From Rhizobium sp. NLR16a (GTDB taxonomy: Bacteria > Pseudomonadota > Alphaproteobacteria > Rhizobiales > Rhizobiaceae), in contig NZ_CP072865.1 of NCBI RefSeq assembly GCF_017948245.1, positions 3,931,501 to 3,995,500 on the forward strand: 64,000 bases of DNA, written 5' to 3'. Numbering within the stretch: position 1 is the stretch's first letter; each line of letters starts with the position of its first letter. Positions 47,493 to 55,630 of this stretch are shown here, one piece after another. The position numbers and the translations under genes are program-made. The notes under the pieces were generated by a model. That model had not been told where the DNA came from. It did no database searches and was given only the letters and a program-made list of their open reading frames with translations.

Positions 47493-48477
47493 GCCCCGCC
47501 TGTTTGGCGGCGTCGGAAAGCGAGGTCATCGGGCGTGGGCCGATCTGCTGAATGACAATGCCGGCGGCGAGACAACCGAGCTTGCCGCAATCCTCCAGGG
47601 ACCTTCCCCGCGTGTAGCCATAGAGGAAGCCGGAGGCAAACAGGTCGCCGGCGCCCGTTGTGTCAACAACTTCCCGAATCCTGATCGCATCGACGTAATA
47701 ACGCTCGCGGCCCTTCAGGATGACGGCGCCGTTCTCGCTCATCGTCACGGCGGCGATCTTGCAGTCCGCGGCGATCCTGTTCAGCGCCTCTTCGAAATCG
47801 TCGGTCTGGTAAAGCGACAGCGCCTCCTGGCGATTGGCAAAGACGATATCGACCTTGCCGGAGCGCATCAGATCGAGGAACTCGCCGCGATATCGGTCGA
47901 CGCAGAAACTGTCGGACAGTGTCATCGACATTTCCCGGCCGTGTTGATGGGCGATGCGGGCGCAATCGAGAATCGCCTCCTTGGCGCGCGGCGGATCCCA
48001 CAGATAACCCTCGAAATAGGTGACCTTGGCATTGGCGACGACATCGGCCTCGACATCCTCAGGACCGAGTTCGACGCAGGCGCCGAGATAGGTATTCATC
48101 GAACGCTCGCCATCCTCGGTGACAAAGATCATCGAACGCGCCGTCGGCGGGAAGGTGCCCTTCGGCTTCGTCTGATAGTGGACGCCCTGGGCGCGGATGT
48201 CGTGGGTAAAGATGTCTCCGAGCTGATCTGCGGCGACATTGCCGAAATAGGCGGCCTTACCGCCGAGGTTGGCAACGCCCGCCGCCGTGTTGCCGGCGCT
48301 GCCGCCGGAGGCTTCCAGTGCCGGTCCCATGCGCGAATACAAGAGTTCGGCGCGTTCGGCGTCGATGAGGTTCATCGCCGCCTTCGTGATCTGGTTGTCA
48401 ATGAGGAACTGGTCGTTGCAACGGGCGATGATATCCACGATTGCGTTGCCGACCGTCAGAACATCGAATCTTGTCAT
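47485..48477 (-). CDS. PfkB-family kinase, adenosine kinase-like
   Basis: The 330-residue ribokinase-family enzyme begins MTRFDVLTVGNAIVDIIARC. It has the substrate motif GGSAGNTAAGVANLGGKAAY (about residues 57-76) and the active-site DTTGAGDLFASGF with the catalytic Asp. Its best similarity in rhizobia is to adenosine kinase, although other nucleoside or sugar substrates are possible. The frame is open to 48579; the ATG at 48477 matches the family N-terminus. Confidence 0.9.
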   Translation of the reverse strand: MTRFDVLTVGNAIVDIIARCNDQFLIDNQITKAAMNLIDAERAELLYSRMGPALEASGGSAGNTAAGVANLGGKAAYFGNVAADQLGDIFTHDIRAQGVHYQTKPKGTFPPTARSMIFVTEDGERSMNTYLGACVELGPEDVEADVVANAKVTYFEGYLWDPPRAKEAILDCARIAHQHGREMSMTLSDSFCVDRYRGEFLDLMRSGKVDIVFANRQEALSLYQTDDFEEALNRIAADCKIAAVTMSENGAVILKGRERYYVDAIRIREVVDTTGAGDLFASGFLYGYTRGRSLEDCGKLGCLAAGIVIQQIGPRPMTSLSDAAKQAGLI

Positions 48478-48581
48478 GAAATGGGGGGTCCCGGATTTGT
48501 GATAGCCGGGGTTCGGTCTTAGCGAAATTTCTGCGGTTTGGAAGGACAAATGGTGAATGGCGCATCTATTTCTTCGCAAAA

Positions 48582-48740
48582 GTGCCGCTTATTCGTCACG
48601 CCGCTGTCATCTTCGAAATCTACAAAAACTCGCAGGAAAACCGGCATGAGCAGCTTTCAGTTGCGGCCGGGCGCCCGAGGGATGATCCCTTCGATCTTAC
48701 CGGCGCGATGCTGACCACGGATGAACTGGCAGCTTCGTGA
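48582..48740 (+). CDS. Possible 52-residue ORF ahead of a terminator, or gene remnant
   Basis: A frame open from before 48530 to the TGA at 48738-48740 reads MPLIRHAAVIFEIYKNSQEN from a GTG at 48582 and ends DPFDLTGAMLTTDELAAS. That ending looks protein-like, and a strong terminator starts 28 bases after the stop. No ribosome site is seen at the GTG. It may be the tail of a lost gene. I do not recognise the family. Confidence 0.25.
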   Translation: MPLIRHAAVIFEIYKNSQENRHEQLSVAAGRPRDDPFDLTGAMLTTDELAAS

Positions 48741-48767
48741 TCGGGATATCCGGCAGGGCCGGAGCGG

Positions 48768-48793
48768 AAAAGCGGGCTGTGCCCGCTTTTTTT
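48768..48793 (+). terminator. Intrinsic terminator with no assigned gene
   Basis: AAAAGCGGGC-TGT-GCCCGCTTTT plus further T makes a perfect 10-bp stem. The only rightward transcript it can serve within 300 bases is the doubtful small ORF or an unannotated RNA. Confidence 0.88.
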
Positions 48794-48859
48794 GCTTTGC
48801 GGAGAGCCGAGCGCCGGAGCGGGCGGCGCTTGCCTTTTCAATTCGAACCTTTTGCTGCC

Positions 48860-48961
48860 AGAGCGCCGTGCATCCGTTCGGATGCAAAGGACGCTCTCAC
48901 TCTTTAAATCTACGCATCGGACTTACCGAAAATCGATTCCGATTTTCGGGCCGATGCTGTA
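48860..48961. repeat. Rhizobial intergenic palindromic element (two-stem copy)
   Basis: AGAGCG ... CGCTCT (48860-48897) encloses GCATCC-GTTC-GGATGC. It is followed by GCATCGG ... CCGATGC (48914-48957) enclosing the 10-bp stem CCGAAAATCG-ATTC-CGATTTTCGG. This is the longer relative of the element at 42166. The remainder of the 524-base gap shows nothing else. Confidence 0.75.
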
Positions 48962-49001
48962 GAAGTCGGATACTCCCCTCCCCCGCAGAGCATCCTGCCT
49001 C

Positions 49002-49949
49002 ATGTCAGCCATCATTCTCGACGTCCTCCCCATCTTCATCCTGATCCTCATCGGCTGGGTGATCGTTCGCAGCGGCCTGATGACGTCGAATGTCGGCGAC
49101 GCGCTCAGCGAATTCGTCTTCAAGATCGCCGTGCCGCTGCTGCTCTTCCGCACCATCGCCGAAGCGGATTTCCACGGCGCCTCGCCTTTCCGGCTCTGGA
49201 TCGTCTATTTCTCCGGCGTCGCCATCACCTGGACGGCCGGGCATATCGCCGCCACGCGGCTTTTCGGCCGCGACGAACGGATCGGCGTTCTCGCCGGGGT
49301 GTCCTCAGCCTTCGCCAACAACGTCTTCATCGGGCTGCCGCTCGTTCAGCGGACCATCGGCGACGAAGGGCTGGTGGCGTTGTCGATCCTCCTTGCCGTG
49401 CATCTGCCTGTCATGATGGTCGCTGGCACAGTGCTGATGGAGCATGCGGAGCGCAAGATCGCCGGCAAAAGCGACCGCAGCATGATGTTCGTGCTTCGCC
49501 AGATCGCCATCAATCTCATACGCAATCCGCTGGTGATCGGGCTTGCGGCGGGCATGGCCATGCACCTTTCCGGCCTTACCATGACTGCAACGCTGGCGAC
49601 GGTCGTCAATCAGATTGCCGGCATTGCCGGTCCGGCAGCGCTGATCTCGCTCGGGATGGCGCTGGAGAGATACGGCGTCTCCGGCAATTTTGGTATTGCC
49701 AGCGTCACCTCGAGCTTAAAGCTGCTGCTGCTGCCCGGTTGCGTCTGGGCGGCGAGCCATCTCCTCGGCCTCAACCCTGCATGGACGGCAGCGATCGTGC
49801 TGACCTCGTCGGTGCCGACAGGCGTCAACGCCTGGCTGATCGCCAACCGGTTCGGCGTCGGTCACAGCCTCGCCGCCTCGACGATCACGGTGACAACGGC
49901 TCTCGGCGCCATCACGGTCTCGCTCTGGGCCTATTTCCTCGGCGCCTGA
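49002..49949 (+). CDS. AEC (auxin efflux carrier) family permease
   Basis: The 315-residue membrane protein has about ten helices, with the two-fold layout of the AEC family (PF03547). Conserved points are FILILIGWVIVRSGLM near the start, FANNVFIGLPLVQR and the C-terminal SSVPTGVNAWLIANRFGVG. Bacterial members move malate, malonate or other small carboxylates; the family name does not imply auxin transport. It is followed by a bidirectional terminator. Confidence 0.9.
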   Translation: MSAIILDVLPIFILILIGWVIVRSGLMTSNVGDALSEFVFKIAVPLLLFRTIAEADFHGASPFRLWIVYFSGVAITWTAGHIAATRLFGRDERIGVLAGVSSAFANNVFIGLPLVQRTIGDEGLVALSILLAVHLPVMMVAGTVLMEHAERKIAGKSDRSMMFVLRQIAINLIRNPLVIGLAAGMAMHLSGLTMTATLATVVNQIAGIAGPAALISLGMALERYGVSGNFGIASVTSSLKLLLLPGCVWAASHLLGLNPAWTAAIVLTSSVPTGVNAWLIANRFGVGHSLAASTITVTTALGAITVSLWAYFLGA

Positions 49950-50019
49950 GCATGTCACCCAAAATGCGCGGCGGTCTTGTCATAACGACGCGCGCAAAAA
50001 CTCGCTCTTCGCGCAGCAA

Positions 50020-50045
50020 AAAGCCCGGCGCGCGGGCCGGGCTTT
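50020..50045. terminator. Bidirectional terminator between the AEC permease and cycM
   Basis: AAAGCCCGGC-GCGCGG-GCCGGGCTTT forms a perfect 10-bp stem flanked by A and T on both sides, serving the two convergent genes. Confidence 0.88.
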
Positions 50046-50070
50046 GAAAATCAGGCGATCATCCCGCCGT

Positions 50071-50634
50071 TCACTGCGTGGCCGTTTTCGGATCCGGCAG
50101 CGGCACCGGCGAATCAGCGAGCGTGTGCAGGTAGAGGATGACGTTGGCGCGATCCTGATCCTTCGCCAGACCGGCGAAGCCCATTGCGGTGCCGGGAACA
50201 TCCTTCTTCGGCGCCAGCAGGAACTTGTTGAGGTTCTCGAAAGTCCACTTCTCGCTGCTACCCTTGGAGAAATCCTTCATCGCAGCGGAATAAGCGAAGC
50301 CTTCATGCGAGGCGATCGGGCGATCTACGACACCAAAGAGGTTCGGACCGACCTTGTTCGGTCCGCCTTTGGTGCCGTCATGACAGGCCTGACACTTCTT
50401 GAAGACCGCTTCACCGGCCTTGGCATCTGCAGAAGCGAGCAACTGCGCGATCGGAACGGCAGCGGCCGGCGCAGCTTCGCCACCGGCGGCCGGCGCCTCT
50501 TCGGCAACGATCGCGAAACCTTCCTTCTCCGGCGCTTCGGAATGGAAGATCCCCTCGGACGCGATGGAGACCGACATCAGAACGAAAATCGTTCCGAGCA
50601 GCGCCCCCACGGCCGTATTGACGTATGAATTCAT
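50071..50634 (-). CDS. cycM: Membrane-anchored class I cytochrome c
   Basis: The 187-residue protein has an uncleaved N-terminal membrane anchor (about residues 8-26), an Ala/Pro/Glu-rich linker and a single class I cytochrome c domain with heme motif Cys81-Gln-Ala-Cys84-His85. The Met ligand is in [10 protein letters not shown]. This matches CycM of rhizobia, which carries electrons to the aa3 terminal oxidase on the periplasmic side. The ATG at 50634 with GGGGAG is used; the open frame before it is unconserved. Confidence 0.93.
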   Translation of the reverse strand: MNSYVNTAVGALLGTIFVLMSVSIASEGIFHSEAPEKEGFAIVAEEAPAAGGEAAPAAAVPIAQLLASADAKAGEAVFKKCQACHDGTKGGPNKVGPNLFGVVDRPIASHEGFAYSAAMKDFSKGSSEKWTFENLNKFLLAPKKDVPGTAMGFAGLAKDQDRANVILYLHTLADSPVPLPDPKTATQ

Positions 50635-50787
50635 CTGCAATGCTCCCCTTGCAGCCGGCAGACAAGAACCGGACCATCTTGAAATCGCGCGGAACCTATG
50701 TCTTTTGACTGTTCGTTGCAACTGTCTAAATGGTCTTATGCGTGAGACTTTTTGACACTTTTCAGCCCGGAATAGAAGGCCCGAACA

Positions 50788-51543
50788 ATGCGTGATTCAA
50801 ATTTCGACGACGTGCTCGTATTGATTCCGGCACGGATGGCCTCCACCCGGCTTCCGGGCAAGCCGCTCGCCGATATTTGCGGACTGCCGATGGTCGTGCA
50901 GGTGGCGATGCGCGCAAGAGAAGCCGAAATCGGCCGGGTCGTCGTCGCCGTCGACGATCCGCAGGTGTTCGATACGGTGGCCGCCGCCGGCTTCGAAGTT
51001 GTCATGACCAGCAAGGATCATCAATCCGGCTCGGACCGCATCTTCGAGGCGTTGACGAAGGTCGATCCGGACGGCAAGGCGAAGTTCATCGTCAACGTCC
51101 AGGGCGACCTGCCGACGATCGAGCCGGAAACAGTGCGGGCGGCCTTGCGCCCCCTCGAGAACGAGGCGGTCGATATCGGCACGCTGACCATCGAAATCGA
51201 TAATGAGGAGGACAAGACCGCGCCGCACATCGTCAAGGTCATCGGTTCGCCGATTTCCGACACCCGCCTGCGCGGCCTCTACTTCACTCGCGCCACGGCG
51301 CCCTACGGCAAGGGGCCGCTCTACCATCATATCGGCCTCTATGCCTATCGGCGCGCGGCGCTCGAACGGTTCGTGTCGCTCGGCCCGTCGACGCTTGAAA
51401 AGCGCGAGTCGCTGGAGCAGCTGCGGGCACTGGAGGCCGGCATGCGCATCGATGCCGAGATCGTTGACACGGTTCCGCTCGGTGTCGATACTCCCGCCGA
51501 CCTCGAAAAAGCGCGGCGCATCCTCTCTGCACGGCAGAACTGA
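50788..51543 (+). CDS. kdsB: 3-deoxy-manno-octulosonate cytidylyltransferase
   Basis: KdsB activates KDO as CMP-KDO for lipopolysaccharide inner-core synthesis. The 251-residue protein has the nucleotide motif [16 protein letters not shown] at residues 12-27. [27 protein letters not shown] and [17 protein letters not shown] are also conserved. It is 10 bases before pheA. Confidence 0.96.
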   Translation: MRDSNFDDVLVLIPARMASTRLPGKPLADICGLPMVVQVAMRAREAEIGRVVVAVDDPQVFDTVAAAGFEVVMTSKDHQSGSDRIFEALTKVDPDGKAKFIVNVQGDLPTIEPETVRAALRPLENEAVDIGTLTIEIDNEEDKTAPHIVKVIGSPISDTRLRGLYFTRATAPYGKGPLYHHIGLYAYRRAALERFVSLGPSTLEKRESLEQLRALEAGMRIDAEIVDTVPLGVDTPADLEKARRILSARQN

Positions 51544-51553
51544 CAGGACGATC

Positions 51554-52408
51554 ATGAACATCAAGACCAACAGGATCGCCTTCCAGGGCGAATTCGGCGC
51601 CAATTCCGACATGGCCTGCCGCGACATGTTTCCGACCATGGAGCCGCTGCCCTGCCAGACTTTCGAGGATGCCTTCACGGCCGTCGACAATGGCGACGCC
51701 GATATCGCAATGATCCCGATCGAGAACACCATTGCCGGACGCGTTGCCGATATCCATCATCTGCTGCCGGAATCGCGGCTGCATATCATCGGCGAATATT
51801 TCATGCCGATCCGCTTCCAGCTGATGGTGCTGCCCGGGGTCACCCAGGACGAGATCCGCACGGTGCACAGCCATATCCACGCACTCGGCCAATGCCGCAA
51901 GATCGTGCGCGCTCACGGCTGGAAGCCTGTCATCGCCGGCGATACGGCGGGGGCGGCTAAACTCGTCAAGGAAACCGGCGATCGCTCGATGGCGGCACTC
52001 GCGCCGCGCCTTGCCGCCGATCTCTATGGGCTGGAGATCGTCGCCGAGAACGTCGAGGATACCGAAAACAACGTTACCCGTTTCGTCATCCTGTCCCGCG
52101 ATGAGGAATGGGCGCAACGCAGTTCGGCCGAGGAAAAGGTCGTCACCACCTTCGTCTTCAACGTTCGCAACATTCCGGCCGCGCTCTACAAGGCGCTCGG
52201 CGGATTTGCCACGAACAATATCAACATGACGAAGCTCGAAAGCTATCAGCTCGGCGGAAAATTCGTGGCGACGCAATTCTACGCCGATATCGAGGGCCAT
52301 CCGAACGATCCGAACGTTCGCCGGGCATTGGAGGAGCTGCGTTTCTTCTCCGAAAAGGTGCGCATCCTCGGCGTCTACAAGGGGCATGTGATGCGAGGTC
52401 TGCTTTAA
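51554..52408 (+). CDS. pheA: Prephenate dehydratase with ACT domain
   Basis: The enzyme makes phenylpyruvate for phenylalanine synthesis. The 284-residue protein is the monofunctional form with no chorismate mutase part. The catalytic domain (residues 1-180) has PIENTIAGRVADIHHLL and NNVTRF with the conserved Thr-Arg-Phe. A C-terminal ACT domain (about 195-280; KLESYQLGGK) should bind phenylalanine for feedback inhibition. The ATG at 51554 with CAGGACG lies just after kdsB. Confidence 0.96.
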   Translation: MNIKTNRIAFQGEFGANSDMACRDMFPTMEPLPCQTFEDAFTAVDNGDADIAMIPIENTIAGRVADIHHLLPESRLHIIGEYFMPIRFQLMVLPGVTQDEIRTVHSHIHALGQCRKIVRAHGWKPVIAGDTAGAAKLVKETGDRSMAALAPRLAADLYGLEIVAENVEDTENNVTRFVILSRDEEWAQRSSAEEKVVTTFVFNVRNIPAALYKALGGFATNNINMTKLESYQLGGKFVATQFYADIEGHPNDPNVRRALEELRFFSEKVRILGVYKGHVMRGLL

Positions 52409-52427
52409 CAGGCCTCGCGCTCTCTCA

Positions 52428-52796
52428 TTATTTATCCGGCTCGCAGACGCGCAGCCGATGCCCGTCCGGGTCGAGCACCACGAAGGTCGGGCCGAAATCG
52501 AGTTCGGTCAGTTCCTGGGCAATCGGCAGGCCGCGCTGACGCCAGTCATCATATTGCCTGGCGACGGCATTTTCTCCCGCCACCATGAAGGCCACTTCGC
52601 CTCGATTGCCGATGGCGGAAGGCTGCGGCTCGACCTTGCTGCGCCGCCAGAGACCAAGGGTGAAGCCGCCATCGAGCGGGAAGGCGACGAAATTCGGCGC
52701 TTCGACGGCCGGCTCGCGGTTCAGGAGGTTCCGGTAGAAGCTGGCGCTTTCGGCAGGATCCTTGACATAGAGGATTATCAGATTGGGGCTGGTCAT
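52428..52796 (-). CDS. Glyoxalase/bleomycin-resistance family protein
   Basis: The 122-residue single vicinal-oxygen-chelate domain has IILYVKDPAESASFYRNLL at the start, NFVAFPLDGGFTLGLW in the middle and the final TFVVLDPDGHRLRVCEPDK, the usual Glu/Arg-containing end. It probably dimerises to form a metal or ligand site. Its substrate is unknown. The ATG at 52796 gives the family start MTSPNLIILYV. Confidence 0.88.
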   Translation of the reverse strand: MTSPNLIILYVKDPAESASFYRNLLNREPAVEAPNFVAFPLDGGFTLGLWRRSKVEPQPSAIGNRGEVAFMVAGENAVARQYDDWRQRGLPIAQELTELDFGPTFVVLDPDGHRLRVCEPDK

Positions 52797-52928
52797 TTCG
52801 ATTCTCCCGTTGCTGTAAGTTGGGTCATGCGAGATGTCCTGCTGCCAATTTGTGGCAGCAGGAAACGAAAGGCGCCGCGAAAGCAACGCCCCGTTCTCGT
52901 CAAGTGGATGAGCTGGACAATCAGATAT

Positions 52929-53189
52929 TTAGAGCGGGAACCGGTCCTGGAGGCGCGGGTTGCGCCCATCCATGAAACCGAGGTCGCGCCTGCGGGAATC
53001 CGGCATGGCTTCGACATCGAGTTTCGAGCGGCTTGCCTCGGGGATCCGGAAAAGGCTCATAGCCAGGCGCAGCAGGCCGGAGCGTGCCGACTGCCGGACG
53101 TCGGCAAAAGTTTCGGCCGAAATGATATCTGCAAAACTATCGGAGGCGAAGCGATCGCCGGCCTGTTGAATGATTGGAGGCGTTACCAT
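52929..53189 (-). CDS. Small protein with DUF1127-like C-terminus
   Basis: From the ATG at 53189 (AAGGAG upstream at good spacing) the 86-residue protein reads MVTPPIIQQAGDRFASDSFA and ends SRRRDLGFMDGRNPR. The D-(I/L)-G element near the end recalls the small DUF1127 proteins. In related bacteria these bind RNA or act in phosphate and carbon metabolism, but this match is weak. It is single, with no operon partner. Confidence 0.6.
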   Translation of the reverse strand: MVTPPIIQQAGDRFASDSFADIISAETFADVRQSARSGLLRLAMSLFRIPEASRSKLDVEAMPDSRRRDLGFMDGRNPRLQDRFPL

Positions 53190-53251
53190 GATCAGTACTC
53201 CTTCCCAAGCGCATCGGCACGATGCGCAAAACCTGGATGTCACAGCCTCCT

Positions 53252-53279
53252 GCGTGTCCGAAGACGCGCGGCGCTGTAG
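53252..53279. repeat. Fragment of the rhizobial palindromic element
   Basis: GCGTGTCCGAAGACGCGCGG followed by CGCTGTAG matches the right end of the element at 35971-36075. The left arms are missing. Confidence 0.6.
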
Positions 53280-53331
53280 TGAAGTGAGGCTGATAATAAC
53301 TCTCCCTGCTGACAGTTTATGGCAGCAGCGT

Positions 53332-54027
53332 TCAGGTCTCCAGCGGCACGTCCTGCGTCTCGCGCCATTCCTTTAGGAGCACCGTGCGGCGACGGGGATA
53401 ACGCATCTCATGGACCGCCATGTCGATGATGCGATCGGTGCGGAAATGGCGAAAATCCTGGCGCAGTTCGCACCAGGCCATGATGATGCGCACATGCTCG
53501 AAATAGCCGAGCGCGAAGGGCCAGACACGGCGGCGGGAGATACGGCCCTGCTCGTCGCCGTAATGCAGTTCGAGCACGCGCTCCAGGCGGATCGCCTTGC
53601 GGATAGCCGAAACATCAGCCCTGTCCTCGTCCTGGCGTTTGCGACCAACGAACAGTGTCGCCGAATCGACCGTTTCACGCATGTCGGCCGGCAGCACGGC
53701 GACGATCTTGGCGAGCGCATCGGCGCCGGCGCCCGCAAGGCGCGGCTCGGCGGCGCGGGCCACCCAGCGCGAACCGAGCACCAAGGCTTCCAGCTCTTCT
53801 TCGGAAAACATCATCGGCGGCAACATGAAGCCGGGCTTCAGCACATAACCGATGCCCGCTTCGCCTTCGATCATCGCCCCCTGGGCCTGCAGGCTGGCAA
53901 TATCGCGATAGAGCGTGCGCAGGCTGACGCCGGTTTCCTGGGCAAGAACAGTTCCGGTCACCGGCCGCCGATAACGCCGGAGCGTCTGGAGCAGCGTCAG
54001 CAGCCGTTCCGAGCGGGCGACCGGCAT
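53332..54027 (-). CDS. WYL-domain transcriptional regulator (YafY/DeoR type)
   Basis: The 231-residue protein has an N-terminal HTH_11 domain (SERLLTLLQTLRRYRRPVTG, then VSLRTLYRDIASLQAQGAMI) and a WYL domain from about residue 135 (AIRLERVLELHYGD to RRRVWPFALGYFEHVRIIMA). WYL regulators often sense nucleic-acid-derived or other small ligands. nudC lies 4 bases upstream in the same direction, so the two may share a transcript. Confidence 0.9.
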   Translation of the reverse strand: MPVARSERLLTLLQTLRRYRRPVTGTVLAQETGVSLRTLYRDIASLQAQGAMIEGEAGIGYVLKPGFMLPPMMFSEEELEALVLGSRWVARAAEPRLAGAGADALAKIVAVLPADMRETVDSATLFVGRKRQDEDRADVSAIRKAIRLERVLELHYGDEQGRISRRRVWPFALGYFEHVRIIMAWCELRQDFRHFRTDRIIDMAVHEMRYPRRRTVLLKEWRETQDVPLET

Positions 54028-54031
54028 CGTG

Positions 54032-54991
54032 TTACCGCTTCCACTCCGCCCAGTCGCGCATCAGGCGGTGGGCGATCGCCCCTTTCGGTGGAGAGGCCTT
54101 GCCCGTTGCACTCGGGCGTTCCAGCATCTCGATTGTTTCCTCGCGGGTGAACCAGCGGCAATCCTCGAGTTCCGTCTCGTCGCGTGTAATTTCGGTGGAT
54201 TTGGCCTCGGCGTAACAGCCGATCATCAGCGAATGCGGCATCGGCCAGGGCTGCGAGGCGTGATAGCGGATGCGGCCGGTGCGGATGCCCGATTCCTCCA
54301 ACGTTTCCCGGCGCACGGCATTCTCGATGGTTTCGCCGGGTTCGACGAAGCCGGCAAGGCAGGAATACATGCCGGGCGCAAAATGCGGGCTGCGGCCGAG
54401 CAGGCAAAGGTCGCGCGTCTCGTCGATCGTCAGCATGATGACGACGGGGTCGGTACGAGGGAAGATCATGTGTTCGCAGGCGGCGCAGACGCGCTTGTAG
54501 CCGCCGATATGAATCTCCATCGCCGCGCCGCAGCGGCCGCAGAAGCGGTTGTCGCCATTCCAGCGGATGAGGCTTGCGGCCTGGGCGAATTCGCCGAGCA
54601 AGACTTCGTCGATCAGCATCTCGCGAAACAGCGTGCGGCCGTCGGCCGGCTTGTATTGGCTGGCAAGGTCCTCGACGTCGATGCCGACGGGAACGGCAAG
54701 GCGCGGCTCGCCTGATTTGCGGTAGCCGAGCAGCACAGTCTCGTCCCAATTCGGCTGCAATTCCTGCAGTTCGTAACGGGCAAACAGCGGATCGAGCACC
54801 TGGCCGTCATGTTTCAGCACCAGCTTGTCCCGGGCAAAGGCGAAGATATGGGTACCGTCCTTTGCCAGCGCCCTTTCGACGGAATGTTCGTCGCGATGTT
54901 CGGAATCGCGATTGAGGTCGTTGGCGGCAAAGGCAGTGAGATTGCTGGGTTCCGGATGCGGCACATCCGAATCGAAAAGCGAATGGTTCAT
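54032..54991 (-). CDS. nudC: NADH pyrophosphatase / NAD-RNA decapping hydrolase
   Basis: NudC cleaves NADH to NMNH and AMP and removes NAD caps from RNA. The 319-residue protein has an N-terminal domain, a four-cysteine zinc ribbon (CGRCG ... CAACEHMIFPRTDP at about residues 157-182) and the Nudix box GFVEPGETIENAVRRETLEE. SQPWPMPHSLMIGCYAEA is the NudC-specific SQPWPxPxS signature. It overlaps the upstream HIT gene by 4 bases. Confidence 0.95.
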   Translation of the reverse strand: MNHSLFDSDVPHPEPSNLTAFAANDLNRDSEHRDEHSVERALAKDGTHIFAFARDKLVLKHDGQVLDPLFARYELQELQPNWDETVLLGYRKSGEPRLAVPVGIDVEDLASQYKPADGRTLFREMLIDEVLLGEFAQAASLIRWNGDNRFCGRCGAAMEIHIGGYKRVCAACEHMIFPRTDPVVIMLTIDETRDLCLLGRSPHFAPGMYSCLAGFVEPGETIENAVRRETLEESGIRTGRIRYHASQPWPMPHSLMIGCYAEAKSTEITRDETELEDCRWFTREETIEMLERPSATGKASPPKGAIAHRLMRDWAEWKR

Positions 54992-55398
54992 GATGAAAGG
55001 GCTTCCCGCAGCTTTGCTGTGAATTCGTCTCTCCTTGCGTCCTCGTAAGGCTCGGCGCGCTCGAAACCCCAGATGGGACCCGGCCAGTTGGCATCGCCTT
55101 CGAAGCGGGCAATGACATGAACATGAAGCTGGCGGACGATGTTGCCAAGAGCCCCTATGTTGATTTTTGTCGCGCCGGTGATGTTCTTCAAGGCCTTGGC
55201 GACAAGCTCCGTCTCGAAGGCGAGCAGCACCTGATCGAGCGGCGTCAACTCGAAAATTTCAGCAATGCCGGCCCGGCGCGGGACCAGAATGAGCCACGGC
55301 CAGCGGGCATCCTTGGATAATCTGAGATCACAGAGACCGGTGACCATGATGCTGACGCTGTCGTTTTCCAGCCGGGGGTCGAGCACAAAACCGTCCAA
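54988..55398 (-). CDS. HIT-family hydrolase
   Basis: The 136-residue histidine-triad protein reads QLHVHVIAR at the active site. The middle nucleophilic His and the last His are kept, but the first His of the triad is Gln, as happens in some proteobacterial members. Substrates are likely dinucleoside polyphosphates or nucleotidyl conjugates. The start is a TTG at 55398 (MDGFVLDPRLE), chosen because AGGAGG lies 8 bases upstream; the longer frame would run into the SRP RNA gene. It is coupled to nudC. Confidence 0.85.
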   Translation of the reverse strand: MDGFVLDPRLENDSVSIMVTGLCDLRLSKDARWPWLILVPRRAGIAEIFELTPLDQVLLAFETELVAKALKNITGATKINIGALGNIVRQLHVHVIARFEGDANWPGPIWGFERAEPYEDARRDEFTAKLREALSS

Positions 55399-55486
55399 GG
55401 GACATTCCTCCTGTCTTTTCCTAGGACTAGCAGTTTTTTTGGATGTTGGCTTGCTTTTGATGACGATATTGCCGATATGTGCATCC

Positions 55487-55583
55487 GGGAGGTTGGTGGT
55501 GGACGAGCCACTCGCCAACCGGGTCAGGTCCGGAAGGAAGCAGCCCTAACGAGCCCGGCACGGGTCATCGTGCCAGCCTCCCA
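55487..55583 (+). ncRNA. ffs: Signal recognition particle RNA (4.5S-type)
   Basis: GGGAGGTTGGTGG at the left pairs with CCAGCCTCCC at the right. The apical part carries the invariant GTCAGGTCCGGAAGGAAGCA (around 55523-55542), which includes the GGAA tetraloop and the Ffh-binding internal loop. With Ffh it targets membrane proteins to the translocon. It sits directly before dnaX, as in many alphaproteobacteria. The ends are placed by pairing and may be off by a few bases. Confidence 0.95.
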
Positions 55584-55630
55584 CCTTCTCTCCACGAAAT
55601 GCTCGACAATTTCGGGCGACAAGCAGGGCG

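Noticed and set aside
55398..55518. N-terminal extension of the HIT protein to 55518
   Set aside because: It would overlap the SRP RNA gene and is basic and unconserved; the TTG at 55398 has a strong ribosome site.
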